From: an uncultured Ruminococcus sp.
Lineage (GTDB): Bacteria > Bacillota > Clostridia > Oscillospirales > Ruminococcaceae
NCBI GenBank assembly: GCA_947627625.1
Contig: CANQWR010000004.1
Coordinates: forward strand, 42,902-106,901
Reading direction: 5' to 3'
DNA: 64,000 bases
Position 1 is the first letter of the stretch, and the number at the start of each line of letters is the position of its first letter. The notes under the pieces are model-generated. The model searched no databases. It was not told where the DNA came from and saw only the letters and a list, made by a program, of their open reading frames with translations. Position numbers and translations under genes: made by a program. Of this stretch, positions 17,451-26,656 are shown piece after piece.

Positions 17451-18099
17451 ATCAATTATCTTTGACCTTGACGGCACTCTCATAGACTCAATGCACGTAT
17501 GGTACGATACGGACAGGGAATTTCTTGAGGAAAACGGCATTGAAAATCCCCCCGATGACGTTTCCGAAATTGTTAAGACAATGACTATAGACGAGGCTTC
17601 CGACTATTTTATAGAGCGTTTCGGTCTCAAATCGGACAGGGATTATGTCACCGACAGAATAGAGGAGATAGCCCGCAACGAGTACGAAAACAATGTGGAG
17701 TTAAAGCCGTATGTTAGGGAGCTTCTTGATTTTCTGGACGGCAGGGATATCTCGTACTGCATAGCTACGGCGACTTATATAAATCTTGCGGAGGCTGTCC
17801 TGAAAAGACACGGTATACTTGAAAGATTCGGGTTCATATTTACAGATAAGGAGTACCCGAGGGGAAAGAATTTTGCGGATATATACTTTGGCTGTGCGGA
17901 GAGAATGGGGACTTCCCCCGATGAGACCCTTGTCATTGAAGACGCTTTGCACTGTATACAGACGGCTTCGGGAGCTGGTTTCAAGACGGCGGGAGTTTAC
18001 GACAAACATTCGGAGACGGACAGAGACGGTATAATTTCGATTGCGGACTACTATTTTAATTCTCTGGACGAACTTATGGGGAGGTGGGATCTTTTGTGA
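17443..18099 (+). CDS. HAD-superfamily phosphatase/phosphoglucomutase-like hydrolase
   Basis: A 218-residue HAD protein. Motif I is FDLDGTLIDS (residues 6-15), the nucleophile being the first Asp. A helical cap follows, motif II is in CIATATY (about 107), and motifs III/IV are around KEYPRGK and VIEDALHCIQTA (about 165-175). It is closest to the beta-phosphoglucomutase/phosphonatase-like subgroup, but the substrate cannot be told. GGAGGTG precedes the ATG, which overlaps the preceding stop by 8 bp; the stop forms GTGA with the start of mnmA. Confidence 0.85.
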   Translation: MIKSIIFDLDGTLIDSMHVWYDTDREFLEENGIENPPDDVSEIVKTMTIDEASDYFIERFGLKSDRDYVTDRIEEIARNEYENNVELKPYVRELLDFLDGRDISYCIATATYINLAEAVLKRHGILERFGFIFTDKEYPRGKNFADIYFGCAERMGTSPDETLVIEDALHCIQTASGAGFKTAGVYDKHSETDRDGIISIADYYFNSLDELMGRWDLL

Positions 18100-19211
18100 G
18101 AGATTCGGAAAATAATAATATAAAAAATATAAAAAAAGTCATGGTCGGAATGAGCGGAGGGGTGGACAGCTCCGTTTCGGCTATGATTCTGAAAAATTCG
18201 GGGTATGAGGTCATGGGCGTGACTCTCAAACTTTTTTCGGACGATGACATAGCGGGGGAGAGTAACAAGGATAGCTGTAAGACCTGCTGTTCCCTTGACG
18301 ATGTTCTCGATGCGAGACAGATTGCCCGTAAACTCGGCTTTGAACACGTTGTCTTCAATTTCAAGGACGATTTCAGGGAAAAAGTGATGTGCCACTTTGC
18401 GGACAGCTATATCAGGGGCAGAACTCCCAACCCGTGCATAGAGTGCAACAGGCACATGAAATTTGACAAAATGCTGAGGCGTGCGGACGAACTCGGCTAT
18501 GACTATATAGCTACAGGTCACTATGCCGTCATAGAGTTTGATAAAAAATCCGGAAGATATTTACTAAAAAAGCCCAAAGATTTATCAAAAGACCAGACAT
18601 ATGTTCTTTATATGCTCACGCAGGAACAGCTTGCAAGGACCATTTTTCCTCTTGGGAATCTTGAAAAGCCGCAGGTTCGGGAACTTGCGGAGAGTGCGGG
18701 GTTTGTGAACTCCCAAAAGCCCGACAGTCAGGACATATGTTTTGTACCCGACGGAAATTATTCGGAGTTTATAAAAAAATTCACAGGTGCGGACGTGCCG
18801 TGCGGAGATTTTGTCAATATGCAGGGTGAAAAAATAGGCACTCATTCGGGTATCATAAATTACACAATAGGTCAGAGAAAGCACCTTGGAATAGCACTCG
18901 GCTATCCCGCCTATGTGGTGAAAAAGGACGTTGAGAAAAATACTGTCACGATAGGCATGGAGAGCGATTTGTACACAAAAAGTCTGACAGCCACGGACGT
19001 GAATTTAATATCAGTGTCTGAAATAGAAAAGCCTTTGAGAGTTTCCGCAAGGACGAGGTACAACCAGACCGAACAGCCCGCTTTGCTGTCTTATATGGGG
19101 GAAGGCAGGTATCTTGTTGAGTTTGACAGACCGCAGAGAGCAGTCACAAGCGGTCAGGCAGTCGTTTTCTATGACGGTGACACCGTTGTCGGCGGAGGGA
19201 CTATAGAGTGA
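18096..19211 (+). CDS. mnmA: tRNA-uridine 2-sulfurtransferase MnmA
   Basis: Thiolates U34 of Lys, Glu and Gln tRNAs. The protein is 371 residues. The PP-loop SGGVDSS is at 20-26. The catalytic cysteines lie in CCSLDDVLDARQIA (about residue 66) and SQDICFVPDGNY (about 210). GTG 18096 is chosen because GGGGAGGT lies about 10 bp upstream and the codon overlaps the HAD stop as GTGA. The next gene also starts through a GTGA overlap, so the chain is translationally coupled. Confidence 0.96.
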   Translation: MRDSENNNIKNIKKVMVGMSGGVDSSVSAMILKNSGYEVMGVTLKLFSDDDIAGESNKDSCKTCCSLDDVLDARQIARKLGFEHVVFNFKDDFREKVMCHFADSYIRGRTPNPCIECNRHMKFDKMLRRADELGYDYIATGHYAVIEFDKKSGRYLLKKPKDLSKDQTYVLYMLTQEQLARTIFPLGNLEKPQVRELAESAGFVNSQKPDSQDICFVPDGNYSEFIKKFTGADVPCGDFVNMQGEKIGTHSGIINYTIGQRKHLGIALGYPAYVVKKDVEKNTVTIGMESDLYTKSLTATDVNLISVSEIEKPLRVSARTRYNQTEQPALLSYMGEGRYLVEFDRPQRAVTSGQAVVFYDGDTVVGGGTIE

Positions 19212-19966
19212 GCAGAGTAACACCCGAATCCGATTACAAGTTTGAAACTCTCACGGACAGGATATTTGTCTGTTCAAGCCGTGACCACCGCTTTGGCACG
19301 GACGCTTTTCTGCTTGCGTATTTCTCAAATTACAGAAAAAAGGACAGAGTTTGCGACCTCGGCACGGGTTGCGGAATAATTCCGCTCATCATGCAGAAAT
19401 ATAATCCTCCCGAAATAATATACGCCGTGGACATTCAGGAAAAAGCCGTGAAACAGCTTGAAATGGGTATGGAAAAGAGTGAAATTCCGGGAAATAATAT
19501 AATTCCGATATGTGCGGATATAAAAACTCTGTGGGAGAATGCTCCTCTTAATCAGCTTGATTTGGTGACGTGCAATCCTCCCTACAAGGCGTACAGTGCG
19601 GGTATGGAGAGCGAACTGACCGCACAGAAAATAGCCCGCCACGAGATACTCTGCAACATAGACGATATTTGCAAATCTGCCGAAAAACTTCTCAAATTCG
19701 GCGGGAGACTTTGTGTCTGCAACCGTCCCGAAAGGCTTGCGGACGTGATATGTGCCATGAGGAACAACAATATTGAACCTAAGAGAATAAGATTTGTGTC
19801 AAAAAACCCCTCCGAAAAGCCGTGGCTTTTCCTAATAGAGGGCAAAAAGGGTTCAAAGCCGTTTATGCAGATCGAACAGCAGTTGTATATAAGGAGTGAC
19901 ATAAGCAAGAGCGGTTTCAGTGAGGAACTTGAAAAAATCTATGCGATAGGGAGGGAGAGCGTTTGA
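19208..19966 (+). CDS. tRNA1(Val) (adenine37-N6)-methyltransferase-like (TrmN6 family)
   Basis: A 252-residue class I methyltransferase. The SAM-binding motif is VCDLGTGCGIIPL (about 48-60), the acidic end of strand 2 is AVDIQEKAV, and the N6-adenine-type catalytic motif is CNPPYKAYSAG (about 123-133). The N-terminal FGTDAFLLAYF is typical of the YfiC/TrmN6 group. The GTG start overlaps the mnmA stop by 4 bp. An rRNA or protein target cannot be excluded, but the RNA-modification operon supports a tRNA role. Confidence 0.85.
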   Translation: MSRVTPESDYKFETLTDRIFVCSSRDHRFGTDAFLLAYFSNYRKKDRVCDLGTGCGIIPLIMQKYNPPEIIYAVDIQEKAVKQLEMGMEKSEIPGNNIIPICADIKTLWENAPLNQLDLVTCNPPYKAYSAGMESELTAQKIARHEILCNIDDICKSAEKLLKFGGRLCVCNRPERLADVICAMRNNNIEPKRIRFVSKNPSEKPWLFLIEGKKGSKPFMQIEQQLYIRSDISKSGFSEELEKIYAIGRESV

Positions 19967-20808
19967 GCGGAACAGTATATATCATAGGTACTCCCATAGG
20001 AAATCTTGAGGACGTAACCTACAGACAAATCAGGCTTTTGTGGGAAGTGGACTTCATATGTGCGGAGGACACGAGAGTTACGGCAAGACTTCTGAACTAT
20101 TACGACATAAAAAAACGCCTTGTGAGTTTTCACGAACACAGCTCACGCTCCGATGCGGACAGAATAATATCTGCCGTTCTTGACGGTGCGGACATAGGAA
20201 TAGTGACAGATGCGGGAATGCCGTGCATTTCGGACCCGGGACAGGTTCTTGTGAAACTCGCCCATGAAAACAACATTCCCGTCAGAGTAGTCCCGGGTGC
20301 AACCGCCGTGACCTCCGCACTTGCTCTTTCGGGTCTGAAATTCGAGAGATTTACTTTTGAGGGATTTTTGCCCGTGGACAGGAGTGCAAGAAACAAGAGA
20401 CTTGAAATTCTGAGGGACGAGACAGCCGTGATGGTCTTTTATGAAGCACCGCACAACAAGTTAAAAAATACTCTCAATGATTTTGCCGAAATTTTCGGCG
20501 GCGACAGAAATATAGTCATATGCCGTGAACTGACTAAAATCTACGAGGAGACTTTGCGTTTTACGGTCTCACAGGCTATTGAATATTTTTCTCTGCACGA
20601 GCCGAGAGGAGAATTTGTCCTGATAGTGGAGGGCGGAAAGAGGGAAAATTTGTCCCTTGATTTGGACAGTGCATTGGAGCAGGTCCTGAAACTTGTCGAG
20701 ATGGGCGAAAAACCCACGGACGCTTGTAAGGCAGTCGCAAGGGAGACGGGTATAAAAAAGGGGGAGCTGTATTCGGCACTTCAGAAAAGGGGTACGGACT
20801 GTGATTAA
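19963..20808 (+). CDS. rsmI: 16S rRNA (cytidine1402-2-O)-methyltransferase RsmI
   Basis: Methylates the ribose of C1402 in the ribosomal decoding site. It is 281 residues, the usual length. It begins with VYIIGTPIGNLEDVTYRQIRLL and contains ICAEDTRVTARLLNYY, DAGMPCISDPGQVLV and FYEAPHNKL, all RsmI signatures of the tetrapyrrole-methylase fold. The start is TTG 19963 inside a TTGA overlap with the previous stop. It overlaps the next gene by 8 bp. Confidence 0.96.
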   Translation: MSGTVYIIGTPIGNLEDVTYRQIRLLWEVDFICAEDTRVTARLLNYYDIKKRLVSFHEHSSRSDADRIISAVLDGADIGIVTDAGMPCISDPGQVLVKLAHENNIPVRVVPGATAVTSALALSGLKFERFTFEGFLPVDRSARNKRLEILRDETAVMVFYEAPHNKLKNTLNDFAEIFGGDRNIVICRELTKIYEETLRFTVSQAIEYFSLHEPRGEFVLIVEGGKRENLSLDLDSALEQVLKLVEMGEKPTDACKAVARETGIKKGELYSALQKRGTDCD

Positions 20809-21682
20809 AAATGTCGTAAGATTTATATTTATTGGCGTATCTCTGGGATTGCTGATAATATTTTTGCTCCCGATAAGAGTAAAAATTTTCAACATGGGAA
20901 ATCTCGCAGGAATTTTAGTATCGGGATTTTTGGCGGCAGTCCTTATTTTCCCTAATTTTTTCGTTTCAGTCCTTAAATCCGTCCTGAACATGGAGGGGGG
21001 ACGAGTTTTTGTGGCGTTAGTGGCAATTTTCACGGTTCTTTCGGTGGTTTACGCCATGAGAGTGAGTGTGCTGATGGTGCGGACCATGGACGACGCTCCC
21101 CGTGGCAGAGAGACCACTCTTGTCGTACTCGGCTGTAAGGTGAAAGACGGTTCTCCGAGTTTAATGTTGAAAAAGCGTCTTGACACGGCTTTTGACTATC
21201 TCCAAAGCCACAAGAGTACTAAAGTGGTAGTGTCGGGCGGACAGGGTAGTGACGAGATTATCAGCGAAGCTGAATGTATGAAAAATTATCTCATCTCAAG
21301 AGGTCTCTCCCCCGACAGGATATTTATGGAGGACAAATCCGTCAGTACGAAGCAGAATCTTGAATTTTCAAAGGAAGTTATATTTGAAAACAGTCTTGCC
21401 GAACACATAACTATAGTCACGGACGGTTTTCACCAGCTGAGAGCGGAGATGATTGCAAACCATTTCGGTATGAGTGCGTATAACATATCTGCCCCGACGA
21501 GTTGGTGGCTTGTGCCTACCTATTGGGTAAGGGAGTGGTTCGGGGTGTTTCATTATAAAGCTTTGGAAACAATTTCTGAGAGAGTAAGGGATACAGGGGA
21601 AAAATTCCCCGACCCCTCTTATGGTGGGGGAAAAATATTGGAGGAGAACGACAAGGGGAAAGGGGATTTGTCCGAAAAATAA
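20801..21682 (+). CDS. YdcF/ElyC-family (DUF218) membrane protein with repeat-derived C-terminus
   Basis: A 293-residue protein with three N-terminal membrane segments (about 5-25, 35-55, 65-85) and a DUF218 domain (about 105-245): TTLVVLGCKVKDGSPSLML, VVVSGGQGSDE and STKQNLEFSKEV are typical. Members such as ElyC and SanA act in envelope maintenance. GTG 20801 overlaps rsmI. The last 11 codons (AAC GAC AAG GGG AAA GGG GAT ... AAA) and the TAA match the left border and arm of the dispersed repeat followed by its A/T-rich module, so the original end of the gene appears to have been replaced or extended by a repeat copy. Confidence 0.85.
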   Translation: MIKNVVRFIFIGVSLGLLIIFLLPIRVKIFNMGNLAGILVSGFLAAVLIFPNFFVSVLKSVLNMEGGRVFVALVAIFTVLSVVYAMRVSVLMVRTMDDAPRGRETTLVVLGCKVKDGSPSLMLKKRLDTAFDYLQSHKSTKVVVSGGQGSDEIISEAECMKNYLISRGLSPDRIFMEDKSVSTKQNLEFSKEVIFENSLAEHITIVTDGFHQLRAEMIANHFGMSAYNISAPTSWWLVPTYWVREWFGVFHYKALETISERVRDTGEKFPDPSYGGGKILEENDKGKGDLSEK

Positions 21683-22042
21683 TTTTATTAAAATTATATT
21701 TTTTTTGGAAATTTTTTTGATTTGTGAACTGTTGGGGGACTTCTCCACACTCCCCATAGAACTGTTAGGGGCTGTTTTTGGGGAACGTCTCCCAAATCCT
21801 AATGCCATAAGGCAGTATAAATTATTTTAGGAACGATGAGGGGCAGGGGGCTTTGCCCAAAAAATAATTTTATTAAAATTATATTTTTTTGGAATTTTGT
21901 GTTATATTGGTGGACTGTCGGGGACTGTGCAAATTTTAGTTAGAACGATTAGGGGCAGGGGGCTTTGCCCCCTGAACCCCCATTGGGGGCTCCGCCCCCA
22001 AACCCCCGCTGGGGGGAAGTATCCCCCCAGACCCCCCATGAT
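21648..22042 (+). repeat. G/C-hairpin repeat cluster with two A/T-rich modules
   Basis: Three stacked copies fill the 476 bp up to the protease gene. Copy 1 is eroded, starts inside the coding end of the YdcF-like gene (AACGACAAGGGG at 21648) and continues as A/T module 21675-21733. Copy 2 is AACGATGAGGGGC...CTTTGCCC (21832-21858) broken by A/T module 21859-21919. Copy 3 is canonical from AACGATTAGGGGC (21944), with hairpin C in its T:A variant (CTGGGGGG-AAGTAT-CCCCCCAG). Right borders occur at 22036 and again, isolated, at about 22071-22100. Confidence 0.9.
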
Positions 22043-22158
22043 TATTCTACAGAGAAAACACCCACCACCCCATGATGTTCTACTGTTTCTATTTGGTGAA
22101 TGGGGGAGAGTCCCCGTCTCATATATTAAAATAAATTATAAATCAGGAGGTAAATCTA

Positions 22159-24549
22159 TTGAGAAAATTATTGAAAAATATTCTGTCTGTGTGCGTTCAG
22201 ATTGCGGTGACGGCACAGGTTTTTGCACAGTTTCCGCTTCAGACCCATTCGGCGGGGACGGGAAAAATTTCTATCTCAATGCCCGATTTCAGGCTTTCCG
22301 ACGACAAAAAAGGCATTGAGCTTGAAGTTCCCGACACTCCCCGTGCCGTCTCGGAGGAGAAAGTCTTTCCCGAAAAATACGACATGAGGGACGATTTTCA
22401 GCTTTCGGGAGTAAAGGACCAGCTCAATTACGGAACGTGTTGGGTGGAGTCCGCAATAGCGAGTGCGGAGTCGAGTGTTATAAAGTCCGACCCGACTGTA
22501 GACCTGTCGGAATTTCACTCGGCGTTTTATGCCTATTGTGGTGAAGACCAGGTAAGCAACGGCTCTGATGACGCAAAGTCAATACTTATGGCGGGCGGAA
22601 ATGCGGCAATGGTCACAAATCTATGGGCACAGTGGATAGGACCTGTCCGTGAGGATAGAATGCCCTATGACGTTCTTGAGGGTTCGGAAAACTGGTACAA
22701 CAATTACGACATGAAATATACCGCCGACTACCATCTAAAAAACGCCTTTCACTTTGATTACGAAAAAGACCACTCAAACAGGGAGACTGTCGACAGCATG
22801 GTAAAGGAATTTGTGATGTCGGGGGAATCCGTTGACGTGTCATTTTATCAGAGTACATCGGACTGTTACAACAGCAGTAAAAATTGTACAAACAGCGACA
22901 AAAAACCCGTGTCTTCAAATCACTCCGTGATAATAGTGGGTTGGGACGACAGTTTTCCCGCTGAAAATTTCAAGATAAAGCCCGAGGGAGACGGTGCATG
23001 GCTTGTGCGGAACAGTTGGAACGTCTCCCAAGGAGACAACGGTTTCATGTGGATTTCGTACTATGACCCGTCTCTGTGCGAGTTTGCGGTCTATGAACTC
23101 GATGACAAAGAAAATTTTCAGACGAATTTTCAGCACGATACATATGTACCCGTACAGAGTATGACCGCATCGGAAAACGGAGACGTGAACGAGCCGTCAT
23201 ATATTGCGAACGTCTTCAGGAGTGAAAACGAGCAGACTATTGACGCAATTTCGCTGTACATAAGGGAAAATCCGACAGACTATGAGATAACCGTCTACTC
23301 CGATATAAAAGACCCCTCCGACCCGTGTTCGGGTACGCCCTCCGAGGTGACGAGCGGAACAGCCGACAAGTGCGGGTATGTCACTATAGAACTTGACAAG
23401 AGTGTCTATGTGAAACAGGACAGCAGTTTTTCAATAGTCGTGAAACTTTTTTCGGAGCAGTCCCCATATGTTATACCGATTGAGACCTGCATAGCCGTCA
23501 CGGACGACGAGAGCGGGGAGAGAACGAGTCTTGGCAGTTACACAAGTGCGGACAAACTTGAGACGTACACATTGCGTGGGGAGAGTTTTTACGGTGTGGA
23601 CGGAGAGAGCTGGAGTGACGTTGTGGACGGTGAGTATGTGTACACCGAGGAGGAGGAACAGGAGCTTCTTGAGGAGTTAAATCAGGAACTTCTTGACGGC
23701 ATTGACACTACAGACCCCGACGCTGTAGAGACGGTTGACGGCGTTATGGGAGTGTACAGAAATATGTTTGCAAGCGGTTCGGTGTCGGTAATTTTGGGTA
23801 ATATTTCAATGAAAGCGTTTGGAAATCCCGTGGGGAAGGTGAACTTTTCGCATATTTCGGGGGAAGTCGGTGCAGACGAGAGAGTGTCTTTGAGTACCGC
23901 CGACGACAGCGAGATAAAATATTCCGTAAATGGCGGAGAGGAAAAAGTCTACACGGAGCCTATCCCCATAACAGAACCCGTGGAGATATGGGCGACTGTC
24001 AACGGTGAGGACTTCTATTATCGTGAGTACAGACCTCAGACTGCACAGCCCAATGCCATCGGGTACAGGGTAGGTTCGGGGGATATAAGCTATGCGGAGA
24101 AAGTCGGCGAATATGACTACAGAATACTCCTGAGCGGGAATTATTATAAAAAAGTAAATATCTATCCCGTTTCGGGCGTGAACCTCAGCATTGACGGTGA
24201 ACCCTTAAAAAACAACGATTTCACAAGCATTGCACTGTCGGACGAAATTTCAACTCAGGTGAAAATAAACGCACAGTCCGAGGGAATGGCTGACGGAGTT
24301 ATAAATCTCAACATAGTGAACGCCGAACGCTGTGAAATGGGTGACGTAAATGCTGACGGTCTTGTAGATGCCTCCGATGCAAGCGATGTACTCGGACACT
24401 ATGCAAGTCTCTCAACAGGCTTTGCGGGGACTATTCCCGAAGCGTTAAGACAGTGTGCGGATATGAACTCCGATGACTTCATAGATGCCTCCGATGCGAG
24501 TGATATTTTAGTTAAATATGCACTCCTCTCAACGGGCGGTGAAGTTTGA
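22159..24549 (+). CDS. Secreted papain-family (C1) cysteine peptidase with C-terminal dockerin
   Basis: A 796-residue exported protein. TTG 22159 follows GGAGG (22147-22151); residues 1-23 form a signal peptide ending near AQVFAQ. The C1 peptidase domain (about 73-300) has KDQLNYGTCWVESA (Cys 94), NHSVIIVGWDD (His 255) and WLVRNSWNVS (Asn 285). A beta-rich region (about 330-720) includes an acidic EEEEQELLEEL segment. Residues 725-796 are a type I dockerin with two Ca-binding repeats, DVNADGLVDASDASDVL and DMNSDDFIDASDASDIL. The dockerin should attach it to a cohesin scaffold, so a proteolytic or structural role in a cellulosome-like complex is likely. Dockerin specificity (ASDASD) hints at a Ruminococcus type. 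Confidence 0.93.
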   Translation: MRKLLKNILSVCVQIAVTAQVFAQFPLQTHSAGTGKISISMPDFRLSDDKKGIELEVPDTPRAVSEEKVFPEKYDMRDDFQLSGVKDQLNYGTCWVESAIASAESSVIKSDPTVDLSEFHSAFYAYCGEDQVSNGSDDAKSILMAGGNAAMVTNLWAQWIGPVREDRMPYDVLEGSENWYNNYDMKYTADYHLKNAFHFDYEKDHSNRETVDSMVKEFVMSGESVDVSFYQSTSDCYNSSKNCTNSDKKPVSSNHSVIIVGWDDSFPAENFKIKPEGDGAWLVRNSWNVSQGDNGFMWISYYDPSLCEFAVYELDDKENFQTNFQHDTYVPVQSMTASENGDVNEPSYIANVFRSENEQTIDAISLYIRENPTDYEITVYSDIKDPSDPCSGTPSEVTSGTADKCGYVTIELDKSVYVKQDSSFSIVVKLFSEQSPYVIPIETCIAVTDDESGERTSLGSYTSADKLETYTLRGESFYGVDGESWSDVVDGEYVYTEEEEQELLEELNQELLDGIDTTDPDAVETVDGVMGVYRNMFASGSVSVILGNISMKAFGNPVGKVNFSHISGEVGADERVSLSTADDSEIKYSVNGGEEKVYTEPIPITEPVEIWATVNGEDFYYREYRPQTAQPNAIGYRVGSGDISYAEKVGEYDYRILLSGNYYKKVNIYPVSGVNLSIDGEPLKNNDFTSIALSDEISTQVKINAQSEGMADGVINLNIVNAERCEMGDVNADGLVDASDASDVLGHYASLSTGFAGTIPEALRQCADMNSDDFIDASDASDILVKYALLSTGGEV

Positions 24550-24972
24550 GTAAACATAGCTAAAAAATGAAGAGGGAAATATTGTTTTTTTATAACGATT
24601 GGGCAATTGCAATAAATCTCAACTGTCGGATATGTGAAAATGATTCAAAAATCATAGTAACCGAATTGTAACAAATTAAAAATAAAGGGATTTTTATATG
24701 TGAAAAGTGCATAAAAAACAATGTTGAAAGTGTACTAAATAACTGAAAAAAATTAAAGAACTATTCAAAGCATTGACTTTATTAAAAAAATACGGTATAT
24801 TTTATACAGACGGCAAAACACTATGTGTTCCTTTCAAAGACTGATTTTTCACAGAGTGTGTGCCAATCCTGCCGGACAAACGGCAGTTTCACCAGACGGT
24901 AAAGGCGGAGCTGTTCTCTGTCCGCCGGAAAATTTATCCATACATATTATATTTCTCAGAAAATATAATATA
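24550..24972 (+). promoter_or_regulatory. Upstream region and structured leader of the sugar ABC operon
   Basis: No gene is seen in these 446 bp. A promoter TTGACT-17-TATATT lies at 24773-24801, leaving a leader of about 190 nt. The leader has a hairpin GGCGGA/TCCGCC (24904-24926) and a 10-bp A/U stem TATTATATTT/AAATATAATA (24945-24970), ending 10 bp before the AAGGAGG of the binding protein gene. Such stems may protect the very abundant message. No known riboswitch class was recognised. Confidence 0.6.
24773..24801 (+). promoter_or_regulatory. Promoter of the sugar ABC operon
   Basis: TTGACT (24773-24778), 17 bp, TATATT (24796-24801). It lies in an A/T-rich stretch, with run-of-A segments upstream that could act as an UP element. 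Confidence 0.75.
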
Positions 24973-24995
24973 CATATTTAAGGAGGAAAAATCAG

Positions 24996-26531
24996 ATGAA
25001 CAAACTTAAAAAAACTTTAGCTCTCATGGCTGTTCTTGCTATGTCTGCAACTGCATTTGCAAGCTGTGGTGACACAAGCTCATCATCAACTCCCGCTTCT
25101 TCAACTCCCGCTTCTTCTTCAGAGGCTGATAGTTCAGCAGACGAGAGTTCCGCAGAAGACAGTGCTGAGGACGGCACAGCAGGTGACGCTGAAAGCTCAG
25201 AAGAGGGCGGAGACACTTCAGACGCTCCCATCGAGAGCACAGGCACAGTTGACGCTTCTGTAGGTCAGGGCGGTGACGCTCTCACAATCGCTGCATGGAA
25301 TGCAGACGACGTTCCTGCACTCGTTGCACAGTGGAAGGGTCTTGACTACGCTGACGCTGCTACACAGCTCGCAAACGGCGAAGTTGCAGGTATCAACTTC
25401 GTAAACTTCGGTGTAGGCGGCAGCGAGGCTTCCGAGAAGTATGACAATATGTTCACAGGCGGTGAGGACCTCGACGTTTACTTCTGTGAGGCTGACTGGG
25501 CTCTGAGATACATTGATGATGACTCAAAGACTATGGACCTCTCTCTCCTCGGCATCGGTGACAGCGACATCGCTAACATCTATCAGTACACAGACGCTAT
25601 CGGTAAGTCAAGTTCAGGTATCAGAAAGGGTATCTCTTGGCAGGCAGCAGGCGGCGGATTCGCTTACAGAACCGACCTTGCAGAGCAGTATCTCGGTGTA
25701 ACAACTCCCGAAGATATGCAGGCTCAGATTTCCGACTGGGATAAGTTCGTAACAGCTGGTCAGACAGTTGCAGAGCAGTCAGGCGGTGCAACAGCTCTCG
25801 CTGATACTCTCGGTGGTATGTGGCAGGCATTCGCTTGCGGACGTACACAGCCTTGGGTTGATGACAATAACGCTCTCGTTGTTGACGACTCTTGCCAGAA
25901 GTTCGCTGACGTTGCAAAGGCTCTCTGGGATTGCGGCGGTGTTACAAAGAACACTCAGTGGACAGACGCATGGCTTGCAGCAGGTCAGAACGACAGCACA
26001 ATGGGCTACTTCGTATCAACATGGGGCTTCGGCGGATTCTTCAAGGACGCTGTAGGCGGTGTCGGCGGAGCTGCTTACGGAAAGTGGAACGTTTGTCAGG
26101 GACCTCAGCCTTACTATTGGGGCGGTACCTGGATGGTTGTTAACCCCGGTACTGACAACGGCAACGAAGCTCGTGAGTTCATGCTCTCAGCTGTATCCGA
26201 TGAGAACCAGATGAAGGCTTACGCTGTAGCAAAGCCCGAATTTGTAAATAACAAGGCTGTTATGGATGAGCTTATCAGTTCAGACACCGTATTCAACCAG
26301 GAAATCACAGACAATATGCAGGGTCAGAACTTCTATGCAGCACTCAAGGACAATATAGACACCCTCGACTTTGACGGTCTTATCACTCCTTACGATGCTA
26401 CTATCAAGACAGACTTCCTCAATGTTGTTATGGAGCAATACTGCGAGGGCGGTGCTTCTTGGGAAGACACGCTTGACGAATTCTACAATAAGATTGCTGA
26501 GGATGTAACTGCTATCACAGTTCCCGAATAA
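24996..26531 (+). CDS. Carbohydrate ABC transporter substrate-binding lipoprotein (family 1)
   Basis: A 511-residue extracellular solute-binding protein. The lipobox AFASC gives the lipidated Cys at about 23, followed by a Ser/Ala/Glu/Asp linker to about residue 85. The binding domain follows, with LTIAAWNADD at its start and WGGTWMVVNPGTDNGNEAREF later, as in sugar-binding proteins. It heads a three-gene CUT1-type operon. Codon use is far more biased than in the neighbours (GCT, CTC, CAG and AAC dominate), which suggests very high expression. The sugar cannot be told; plant oligosaccharides are plausible given the dockerin protease and GH3 enzyme. Confidence 0.92.
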   Translation: MNKLKKTLALMAVLAMSATAFASCGDTSSSSTPASSTPASSSEADSSADESSAEDSAEDGTAGDAESSEEGGDTSDAPIESTGTVDASVGQGGDALTIAAWNADDVPALVAQWKGLDYADAATQLANGEVAGINFVNFGVGGSEASEKYDNMFTGGEDLDVYFCEADWALRYIDDDSKTMDLSLLGIGDSDIANIYQYTDAIGKSSSGIRKGISWQAAGGGFAYRTDLAEQYLGVTTPEDMQAQISDWDKFVTAGQTVAEQSGGATALADTLGGMWQAFACGRTQPWVDDNNALVVDDSCQKFADVAKALWDCGGVTKNTQWTDAWLAAGQNDSTMGYFVSTWGFGGFFKDAVGGVGGAAYGKWNVCQGPQPYYWGGTWMVVNPGTDNGNEAREFMLSAVSDENQMKAYAVAKPEFVNNKAVMDELISSDTVFNQEITDNMQGQNFYAALKDNIDTLDFDGLITPYDATIKTDFLNVVMEQYCEGGASWEDTLDEFYNKIAEDVTAITVPE

Positions 26532-26571
26532 TTTCCCGTATTCGGTCTCGGTAAATCAGCATGATATTTAT

Positions 26572-26601
26572 ACCTGCGGAGTATCCCGGTACTCCGTGGG
26601 T
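26572..26601 (+). other. Intercistronic hairpin after the binding-protein gene
   Basis: A 12-bp stem (ACCTGCGGAGTA paired with TACTCCGTGGGT, loop TCCCGG) stands 40 bp after the binding protein stop and 55 bp before the permease start, without a clear U-run. Such hairpins often stabilise the upstream message and reduce read-through, giving more binding protein than permease. Confidence 0.65.
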
Positions 26602-26656
26602 GTATATTTGTTATAATTTATTTCAATAATCTTTTTCATTTGAGAGGGTGTGTGTT

